Below, piece after piece: positions 54,701-61,419 of a DNA stretch of 64,000 bases. Location: contig JAKLKC010000022.1 of assembly GCA_023150875.1 (NCBI GenBank), positions 34,927 through 98,926 on the forward strand, written 5' to 3'. The stretch comes from Myxococcota bacterium. GTDB taxonomy: Bacteria > Myxococcota_A > UBA796 > UBA9615 > JAKLKC01. Position 1 is the first letter of the stretch, and every line of letters begins with the position of its first letter. The notes below the pieces were generated by a model. The model was given only the letters and a program-made list of their open reading frames with translations, did no database searches and was not told where the DNA came from. A program made the position numbers and the translations under genes.

Positions 54701-55082
54701 GGAAGGAACCATGCTTATCCGGATGCCACCCAGGGCGGTTCGTGACGACTGCCGGCCGGAATGAATGGCTCGCCGTCCTGGGCTCGCCCACAGAGGCACG
54801 GAGCGGCCCGTCCGGGGCCCACAGAGAACACAGAGGGAAGAGCGGGGAGGCCTGGAGCTTTGTGCGGCAAACGGATAGGCAATGAAGGAACCATGCCTAT
54901 CCGGATGCCCCACCATGCTCCCCCTGCCTTCCGTTCGTGCCCGAGCCCGTGCCCGAGCCCGTGCCCGAAGTCCTGGACCATCGGGGGGATCGGGCACGGG
55001 CCTTCGGCCCTGGCCCCGTGGCACGTGTACGGGGGCGCCCAAGGGACTGTAGTGGCCGAAACGGATAGGCATTGAAGGAACC
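54701..55082. repeat. Intergenic repeat element with hairpin and short tandem repeats
   Basis: The gap 54661-55081 carries no supported gene. GAAGGAACCATGC, T or C, then TATCCGGATGCC occurs at 54702-54727 and 54884-54909, and a partial copy ends at 55082. CGGATAGGCA (54872-54881) pairs perfectly with TGCCTATCCG (54894-54903). ACAGAGGCACGGAG and ACAGAGAACACAGAGG near 54790-54835 resemble repeats often seen in environmental genomes. A GTGCCCGAGCCC unit repeats 2.8 times at 54937-54970. It looks like a small non-coding mobile or REP-type element; no transposase is present. Confidence 0.6.
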
Positions 55083-56227
55083 TACTCCCCCACCGGGATC
55101 CGCGGGATCCGCTCGTGGATCCGCGTGGTGACCTCGTAGTTGATGGTCCCCGCCCACTGGGCCACCTGCTCGGCGGTGACGGTCTCCTCTCCCTGGGCCC
55201 CCAGCAGGACCGCCTCCTTCTCGGGCTCGACCCCGCCCACGTGGGTGACGTCCACCACCACGGTGTTCATCGCCACCCGACCCCGCACCGGCGCCCGCTG
55301 GCCGCGGACGAGGACGTGGGCGAGGTTGGACAGGGAGCGGTCGTAGCCGTCGTAGTAGCCGACGGGCAGTACCGCCAGGCGGGAGGCGTGGGTGGTGCGG
55401 TAGGTGCAGCCGTAGCCGACGTAGGCCCCGGCGGGCACCTCCTTCACCTGGGCGATCCGCGCCTTCCAGGTCAGCGCCGGCCGGAGCCGCACCTCGCCTC
55501 GCCCCTCCAGGTGCGCCGACACCCGGGTCTCGGGGGAGGGCCACATGCCGTAGCAGGCGATCCCGCACCGCACCAGGTTGAAGTGCACGTCGGGCCACAG
55601 GATCGTCGCCGCGGAGTTGGAGATGTGCCGGTAGCGCGGGCGGATCCCCCGGGACTCCAGGTCCTCGCAGAAGGCCCGGAACCGCGCCACCTGGCTGCGG
55701 GCGAAGCCGTGGTCCGTGGTGTCCTCGACGTTGGCGAAGTGGGAGGCGACCCCCTCCAGCACCAGCCCCGGCGTGGAGGCGATCCGCCGCGCCAGCTCCA
55801 ACGCCGGGCCGTGCTCGATCCCCTGGCGGTGGTTGCCGGTCTCGAGCTTCAGGTGCAGCCGCGCCGGCTCCGCCCCCTCGGGCCGGCGGAGCCGGGCCAG
55901 CGCCTCCACGGTCTCGAAGTTGTAGACCACCATCCGCAGGCCGTAGGAGAGGGCCTCCTCCAGGTCGTCCCGGGCCACGTACCCCACGGCGTACAGCGGC
56001 GCCTCCATCCCCGCCTGCCGCAGCGCCCGGGCCTCGTACAGGGCGTTCACCGACAGCCAGTCCGCCCCTCCCCGCAGGAAGGCCCGCGCCGCCAGCACCA
56101 GCCCGTGGCCGTAGCCGTTCCCCTTCACCGCCGGCGCCAGCACCGCCCCGGGCCCCACCAGGCGCCGCATCTCGGCGACGTTGGCCACCAGCGCGGGGAC
56201 GTCCACCTCGATCCAGGTCAGCTCCAT
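55082..56227 (-). CDS. alr: Alanine racemase
   Basis: 381 residues. PLP-binding lysine is K35 in AVKGNGYGHG, with the N-terminal TIM-barrel signature; the C-terminal domain has the catalytic Tyr region VGYGCTYRTTHASR and VGYYDGYDRSLSN. It supplies D-alanine for peptidoglycan. Third gene of the udk-lipoprotein-alr transcript: its ATG directly abuts the lipoprotein stop. It is the gene nearest the 54.7-55.1 kb repeat element, which touches its 3' end. Confidence 0.95.
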   Translation of the reverse strand: MELTWIEVDVPALVANVAEMRRLVGPGAVLAPAVKGNGYGHGLVLAARAFLRGGADWLSVNALYEARALRQAGMEAPLYAVGYVARDDLEEALSYGLRMVVYNFETVEALARLRRPEGAEPARLHLKLETGNHRQGIEHGPALELARRIASTPGLVLEGVASHFANVEDTTDHGFARSQVARFRAFCEDLESRGIRPRYRHISNSAATILWPDVHFNLVRCGIACYGMWPSPETRVSAHLEGRGEVRLRPALTWKARIAQVKEVPAGAYVGYGCTYRTTHASRLAVLPVGYYDGYDRSLSNLAHVLVRGQRAPVRGRVAMNTVVVDVTHVGGVEPEKEAVLLGAQGEETVTAEQVAQWAGTINYEVTTRIHERIPRIPVGE

Positions 56228-56692
56228 CTACAGGCAGTCCCCCTCCGGGCAGATCTGGATGGCCCGGTCGTCGGCCCCCGAGCAGCCGCCGGAGTCCACG
56301 GCGGTGACCACCAGGGCGTGGATCCCCTCCCCGAGGCCGTTGTGGTCGAACTCGAACACCGCGTACTCCAGGTCCACCACCCCACCGTCGGGCCCCATCT
56401 CGGTGGTCCGGGGCGGCGGGACCTCCAGCACCCCGTCCAGGCTGTCCTCGAAGGTGACCTGGAGGTCGCCGGGGGCGTCCCGGTCGTCCTCCACCTTCAC
56501 GATGAAGTGGATGGACTCCCCGGGCGCGAAGCTCACCCCCTCCCCGGGCTGGATGAAGTCCACCACCGGGGCCTCGTTGTCGCCGGGCTGGCCGGCGCAG
56601 TCCAGGGGGACGTCCTCCTCGGGGGCGCAGGCGGGGGAGGCGAGGACCAGGGCCAGGGCGGCCGGGGCGAAGGGAAGGGCGAAGATCTTCAT
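56228..56692 (-). CDS. Small hypothetical lipoprotein
   Basis: 154 residues. The signal ends ASPAC (Cys 22) and the rest forms one Ig- or cadherin-like beta-sandwich (APVVDFIQPGEGVSFAPGES, VKVEDDRDAPGDLQVTF, LVVTAVDSGGCSG). The start overlaps the udk stop by four bases (ATGA) and the stop abuts alr, so it is translationally coupled to both. Function unknown; the coupling to a cell-wall gene hints at an envelope role. Confidence 0.75.
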   Translation of the reverse strand: MKIFALPFAPAALALVLASPACAPEEDVPLDCAGQPGDNEAPVVDFIQPGEGVSFAPGESIHFIVKVEDDRDAPGDLQVTFEDSLDGVLEVPPPRTTEMGPDGGVVDLEYAVFEFDHNGLGEGIHALVVTAVDSGGCSGADDRAIQICPEGDCL

Positions 56693-57360
56693 CGGGAGGG
56701 TCTCGCGGGGATGGGCTCCGCCACCGCGGCGAGGCGCCGGCGGACGGAGGCGACCGCCTCGTCGAAGGTGGGCGCGCCCGCCTCGGGATCGCCCCTCACG
56801 ATCAGGTCGGCCCAGCGCATGCTGGGGTCCACGTACCGGTTGTGCCCCCTCCGGACCGAGCGCTCGTACTGGTCGAGCACCGACTCCAGCGAGCGCCCCC
56901 TCTCGGCCACGTCCCGGCGCAGCCGGCGCGCCAGCCGCACGTCCGCCTCCGCCTCCACGTAGATCCCGAGGTCCAGCCGCTCCCGCAGCGGGGCGTGCCA
57001 CAGGGTGAAGAGGCCCTCGACCACCACCACCTCCCGGGGGCCCTCCACCACCCGCTCGGGCCTGCGGGTGTGGGTGGGGAAGTCGTAGCTCGGCTTCTCG
57101 ATGGCCGCGCCCTCCCGGAGGGCGCCCACGTGCTCGGCCAGCAGGTCCAGGTCCACCGCCGAGGGGTGGTCGAAGTCCACCTCCCGGGCGGGGATCCCCC
57201 CGTGCTCGGCGAGGTCCCGGTAGTACGAGTCCTGGCCGATCGCCAGGACCCTCCCCGGGCCGAGGGCGGTGGCGATGGTCCGGGCCAGGGTGGTCTTTCC
57301 CGAGCCGGTGCCGCCGGCGATGCCGACGACGAGGAGGGGGGGATGCCTTGGGCTGCTCAT
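56689..57360 (-). CDS. udk: Uridine kinase
   Basis: 223 residues. Walker A GGTGSGKTT at 16-24, the nucleoside motif DSYYRDL, DFDHPSAVD, and Lid-like RRLRRDVAERGRSLESV with the Tyr-containing PSYDFPTHTR. This is a complete uridine kinase/PRK-family enzyme that phosphorylates uridine and cytidine with ATP or GTP. Second gene of a minus-strand operon, 45 bp after the small gene at 57406. Confidence 0.92.
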   Translation of the reverse strand: MSSPRHPPLLVVGIAGGTGSGKTTLARTIATALGPGRVLAIGQDSYYRDLAEHGGIPAREVDFDHPSAVDLDLLAEHVGALREGAAIEKPSYDFPTHTRRPERVVEGPREVVVVEGLFTLWHAPLRERLDLGIYVEAEADVRLARRLRRDVAERGRSLESVLDQYERSVRRGHNRYVDPSMRWADLIVRGDPEAGAPTFDEAVASVRRRLAAVAEPIPARPSR

Positions 57361-57405
57361 CGGTGTCCCGGGCGGGGAGGGGGCCGCCCCCCCGGCGGCG
57401 CCTCG

Positions 57406-57687
57406 TCAGGTGATGTTCCCACGCCCGATCCGCGTGGGGAAGCCCGCGGCGCGGACTTCGGCCTCCACCTCCTCGGCGGCGCGGTCCTCGACCCGGAGCG
57501 CGTGCACGGTGGACCCGGCCAGGGCGGAGAGATCGCACCGCAACACCCTGCCCACCACCACGGTGCCGTCCGAGCGGACGGTGGGGCGGACCTCGTCCAC
57601 GGCCCGGATCGCCACCGCCCGCGCCCCTCCTTCGCGGGCCGCGCGGAGGAACGCCGGGAGATCGGGGTGCTGGATGCGCTCGCTCAT
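57406..57687 (-). CDS. Small hypothetical protein
   Basis: 93 residues from ATG 57687 (MSERIQHPDLPAF). No signal peptide. A stretch VVVGRVLRCDLSALAGSTVH suggests one beta-rich domain. No clear ribosome binding site and no family recognised. It is the promoter-proximal member of the udk transcript, divergent from the ABC ATPase gene. Confidence 0.5.
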   Translation of the reverse strand: MSERIQHPDLPAFLRAAREGGARAVAIRAVDEVRPTVRSDGTVVVGRVLRCDLSALAGSTVHALRVEDRAAEEVEAEVRAAGFPTRIGRGNIT

Positions 57688-57733
57688 GGGGAAGAACCGC
57701 CGGGGCGGAGGGTTGTAGCACACCGCCGGGGGG

Positions 57734-57763
57734 TTGATGGACGGGGCGTCCCGCTGGTATGAA
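57734..57763 (+). promoter_or_regulatory. Promoter for the ABC ATPase gene
   Basis: TTGATG (57734-57739), an 18-bp spacer and TATGAA (57758-57763), 43 bp before the ATG at 57806. It is a rare AT-containing pair in this GC-rich region. Confidence 0.5.
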
Positions 57764-57805
57764 CACGCCGCCCGGGGGCCCCCCCTCGGTCGGGAGGAAA
57801 CGACG

Positions 57806-58765
57806 ATGGCGGCCATCGAGGTCGAGAAGCTCACCAAGAGCTACGGCAGCCACCAGGCGCTGAGGGGAGTCACCTTCCAGGTGGAGCGGGGCCAGGTGCT
57901 CGGCTTCCTGGGGCCCAACGGCGCCGGCAAGACCACCACCATGCGGATCCTCACGGGTTCCATGGGGCCCACCTCGGGCAGCGCCCGCATCGAGGGCTTC
58001 GACGTCGTCACCGACTCCCTGGAGGTGCGCCGGCGCCTGGGCTACCTGCCCGAGAGCGCGCCCTTGTACCTGGACATGACCGCGCGGGAGTACCTCGGGT
58101 TCATCGCCGACGTGCGGGGGATCGACCCCTCCCGGCGCGCCGCGGCCATCGACGGCGCCGCCCGGGACTGCGACATCCGCGACGTGCTGGGGCGCCCCAT
58201 CGGGCAGCTCTCCAAGGGCTACCGGCAGCGGGTCGGCCTCGCCCAGGCGCTGCTGCACGCGCCGGAGATCCTGATCCTCGACGAGCCCACCTCGGGCCTC
58301 GACCCCAACCAGATCGTCGAGATCCGCGAGGTGATCCGCCGGATCGGCCGCGAGAAGACGGTGGTCCTCTCCAGCCACATCCTCTCCGAGGTGCAGGCCA
58401 CCTGCGACCGGGTGCTCATCGTCCACCAGGGCCAGATCGCCGCCGACGGGACCGCCGCCGAGCTCGCCCGCCACGCCGAGGGCCGGGCGCGGATCTCCAT
58501 CACCGTCCGGGCCCCCGCCGGCCTGGCCCGGGAGGCCCTGGCGGCAAAGATCCGGGCGGCGGTGCCGGGGATCCTCGAGGTCGAGGCCGGCGACGACGAG
58601 GCGGGCGCCTTCGGCTTCCACCTGACCACGGACCCGGGCCACGATGCCCGGGGCGACCTCTTCCGCTTCGCCGTCGACACCGGCCTCGTGCTCCTGGAGA
58701 TGCGCCGCGAGCTCCGCAGCCTGGAGGACGTGTTCCGCCAGCTCACCGGCCAGGCGGCGGCCTGA
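57806..58765 (+). CDS. ABC transporter ATP-binding protein (GldA/NosF-like)
   Basis: 319 residues; ATG with GGGAGGAAA upstream. Walker A GPNGAGKTT at 36-44, Q-loop GYLPESAPLY, signature LSKGYRQRVGLAQAL, Walker B ILILDEPTSGLD and H-loop SSH. The 90-residue C-terminal extension fits the GldA/CcmA-type gliding or NosF-like subfamily. No permease gene follows directly, so the partner must be elsewhere. Gliding in this lineage is possible but unproven here. Confidence 0.88.
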   Translation: MAAIEVEKLTKSYGSHQALRGVTFQVERGQVLGFLGPNGAGKTTTMRILTGSMGPTSGSARIEGFDVVTDSLEVRRRLGYLPESAPLYLDMTAREYLGFIADVRGIDPSRRAAAIDGAARDCDIRDVLGRPIGQLSKGYRQRVGLAQALLHAPEILILDEPTSGLDPNQIVEIREVIRRIGREKTVVLSSHILSEVQATCDRVLIVHQGQIAADGTAAELARHAEGRARISITVRAPAGLAREALAAKIRAAVPGILEVEAGDDEAGAFGFHLTTDPGHDARGDLFRFAVDTGLVLLEMRRELRSLEDVFRQLTGQAAA

Positions 58766-58869
58766 ACGCCCGCCGGTCCGGGCTCCTCCCACCCCCTCGG
58801 TCCGACCCGGTCCAGCGCACCTCCACGCGCAACGACGCTGGCCAGGGGAACGGCCGCCCCTAGTTTGAA

Positions 58870-58875
58870 TATACT
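58870..58875 (+). promoter_or_regulatory. Putative -10 box for the FHA-rodA operon
   Basis: TATACT inside an AT-rich pocket (TTTGAATATACT), 71 bp before the ATG at 58947. No good -35 hexamer is visible. Confidence 0.4.
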
Positions 58876-58946
58876 GGGGGCCGCCCCGTCGCCGGGGGCG
58901 GCGTTCCGCGCCGCGGGAGCGCGGCGCCGGAGGTCACCGAGGAAGC

Positions 58947-61412
58947 ATGGCGGGCACCTGGAAGCAGTGGCTGCGGGGACTCATCTCCCCCGGATCGGTC
59001 CGCGCTCGCGAGGAGGGTCGCTGGCTCGCGGTCGACCCCACCCCCGGCGGGTACTACGACGGGCGGGTGATGCGCTTCCGTGCCGAGGGCGACCTCGTGG
59101 GCTACCCGGAGTACGTCTGGAGCAACTCGCCGTACTGGGCGGCGCGGGGCGGCCTGTCGGTCCACTTCGAGGAGGTCGCCGAGTCCCAGAAGGGCGCGGT
59201 GTACGGCGACGTCCTGGTGGTGCTCTCCCCCGAGACGTGGAAGCGCGGCCGGGAGGACCTGCTCCACCCCTGGGAGGACCGCCTCCGCCAGCAGTTGGAG
59301 CACGCCTTCGGGGAGGCGCGCCAGAAGAGGGAGTGGACCCTCGCCCACCCCCGGCGGCCCCTGACGGTGCAGGCGATCGTGGACGGGGGACCGGAGATGC
59401 ACGGCGCCACCCTCGGCCTCGAGGGCGCCGAGTTCGCCACCGTGCTCTCCCCCAACCTCTACGTCGGTCCCGGGGCGGAGAGCCGCCCCCTCTTCGAGGT
59501 CTTCGTCCGCCTCCCCTCGGATCCCCGCGCGGGGGAGCGGTTCCGGGCGGTGGGCACGTTCTGGGACGACCAGCTCGCGTTCACCGTGGGGGCCCACTGG
59601 CTGGACAACGGGCGGGTTCCGGCGCTGCCCTGCTCGGCCCTCTACACCCTCCACCGCTACCCCGGCCGCGAGGGCGTCAACCACCACCTTTCCCCCGAGG
59701 TGCAGGACCGGTACGTGCTCCAGCGGGCGGCGGCCGGCGGGGGCGAGAAGGTCACCATCGAGGACGTCGAGTCCGGGGACGTGCTGGTGGAGGTGATGCT
59801 CATCGCCGCCGAGGGCGCGTTCCTGGGTGAGATCCCCGGCTCCACCCCGTCCCGCGGAGACCCGACCCCCGACCTCCAGAAGACCTTCGTGCCCGAGGAC
59901 CTGCCCCTGGGGGGCGGGCTCACCATCATCCCCGATCCCGAGCCCACCCCGACGCTGGTGCTGTCGGAGCGGGCCTTCCTGCTCCAGAAGGTGCACTTCT
60001 CCGAGGTGATGACCGGCTACCGGGTGGACGTGGGCCCCGCGGGCGAGGTCGCCCCCTCCCTGCCCGAGCCCGTGGGTCGCTTCCGGGTGGAGGGGCGGGA
60101 GGTGTCCTTCGAGCCCCTCCGCCGCGACCTCACCGTGGACGGGCTGCCGGTGGTGGCGGGGCGGCGGATCCCCCTGCACAAGCCCGAGCACCGCGTCGCC
60201 TGGGGGGACGTGGAGGTCCTGTACCGCGCCCTGGAGCACGCCCGGGACCCCCGGTGGCCCTACCTGGCCTCGGTCTCGGTGCCCAGCCGCTCCCACGGCA
60301 TGCCCTTCGGCGAGAAGTACTCCATCGGCCGCGACCAGCGCCGGTGCGAGCTGACGCTGCCGGACCGCCCCGGCCACGCCAACATCCACTGGGCCCCGGG
60401 GGCCGGGGAGGGCGCCGACGTCCGCACCCGGGGGGGCCGGATCACCCGGGATCGCCTGACCACGGACGCCATCATGGTGGCCGGGCGCCACGCGAGCCTG
60501 GACCTGACGGGTCCGGTCCCGGTGGTGCGGGCGGCGAGCGTGAGCTGCGCGGTCTTCGTGCGGAGGGGGGACGGCGAGGTGGTGCGCCTGACCATCGCCG
60601 CGGGGGCCGAGGAGGGGGCGGGGACCGAGCTGCGTCCCGACGACGAGCTGCTGGTGGGGAACAGCCTGTTCCGGGTGGGCCTGCCCCCCCAGCCCCACGG
60701 CGAGGGGCGGGCCCGGGGAGGCCGGGGTCGGGGGAAGACCGCCGATCTCGCCGCCATTGCCCGGGCCGCCCTGGCGGCGGAGGAGGGGGAGGCGGGGCGA
60801 GCCCCCGCGGCGGACGGCGGGTCCCCCGAGGCGTCTCCGGCCCTCCTGCCCGCTCCCCGGGGCGACGTCGTCGACGTCAGCTTCACCGAGGGGCCCCCGG
60901 CGACCCCGGACCCGCCGGGCCCGGGCCCGGGGGTGAAGGGAGGCCCGGCTTTGGCTCCGCCCTCCGAGCCCGCCCCCTCCACCGCGTCCACCGGGAGGCG
61001 TCGGGCGCCGCCCCCGTCCCCGGAGGAGCCGGAGATCGGCCCCGACGACGAGCTCCCGCCGCTGCGGCGGCCGGCGGCCTCCCCCCTCCCGGGCAAGCTG
61101 CCGCCGTGGACGGAGGCGCCCACGATCATGGGGGCCGTCCCGGTGCCCCGCCATCCCCGACACGGGGATCCCCCGCCCGAGCCCCCCGGGGAGAAGGCGG
61201 CGGCGGCGTCCCGGGGCCCCCTCGGGGCCTCCGACGTGCCCGAGCCGGAGCGCGCCCGCGAGGCGTTGCGCCGCCGCGGGGAGGCGCCGCGGGGAGGCGC
61301 CGCGGGGTCCGCCCCGGCGCCGGCCCGGGACCCCTCCAGGGCGCGTGCCCCCCGGGGCGGAGGGGATCCCCTCCCCGAGATCGACGTCCTGCCCACGCGC
61401 CAGGACGACTGA
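58947..61412 (+). CDS. Large FHA-like domain protein with FhaA-type N-terminus
   Basis: 821 residues, ATG with GGTCACCGAGGA upstream. Residues about 60-150 (VYGDVLVVLSPETW, WEDRLRQQLEHAF) resemble the DUF3662 domain at the start of actinobacterial FhaA, an impression from sequence shape. Residues about 330-560 contain an FHA-like segment (YSIGRDQRRCELTL, GHANIHW, VAGRHASLD). The last 250 residues are Pro/Ala-rich and disordered. FHA domains bind phosphothreonine, so it may link kinase signalling to the RodA-type protein encoded eight bases downstream. Confidence 0.6.
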   Translation: MAGTWKQWLRGLISPGSVRAREEGRWLAVDPTPGGYYDGRVMRFRAEGDLVGYPEYVWSNSPYWAARGGLSVHFEEVAESQKGAVYGDVLVVLSPETWKRGREDLLHPWEDRLRQQLEHAFGEARQKREWTLAHPRRPLTVQAIVDGGPEMHGATLGLEGAEFATVLSPNLYVGPGAESRPLFEVFVRLPSDPRAGERFRAVGTFWDDQLAFTVGAHWLDNGRVPALPCSALYTLHRYPGREGVNHHLSPEVQDRYVLQRAAAGGGEKVTIEDVESGDVLVEVMLIAAEGAFLGEIPGSTPSRGDPTPDLQKTFVPEDLPLGGGLTIIPDPEPTPTLVLSERAFLLQKVHFSEVMTGYRVDVGPAGEVAPSLPEPVGRFRVEGREVSFEPLRRDLTVDGLPVVAGRRIPLHKPEHRVAWGDVEVLYRALEHARDPRWPYLASVSVPSRSHGMPFGEKYSIGRDQRRCELTLPDRPGHANIHWAPGAGEGADVRTRGGRITRDRLTTDAIMVAGRHASLDLTGPVPVVRAASVSCAVFVRRGDGEVVRLTIAAGAEEGAGTELRPDDELLVGNSLFRVGLPPQPHGEGRARGGRGRGKTADLAAIARAALAAEEGEAGRAPAADGGSPEASPALLPAPRGDVVDVSFTEGPPATPDPPGPGPGVKGGPALAPPSEPAPSTASTGRRRAPPPSPEEPEIGPDDELPPLRRPAASPLPGKLPPWTEAPTIMGAVPVPRHPRHGDPPPEPPGEKAAAASRGPLGASDVPEPERAREALRRRGEAPRGGAAGSAPAPARDPSRARAPRGGGDPLPEIDVLPTRQDD

Positions 61413-61419
61413 GCCCCCC

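Noticed and set aside
54661..55081. Short reading frames in the gap between kinase and alr
   Set aside because: They follow the repeat element in several frames and read like the spurious hypotheticals commonly annotated over such elements.
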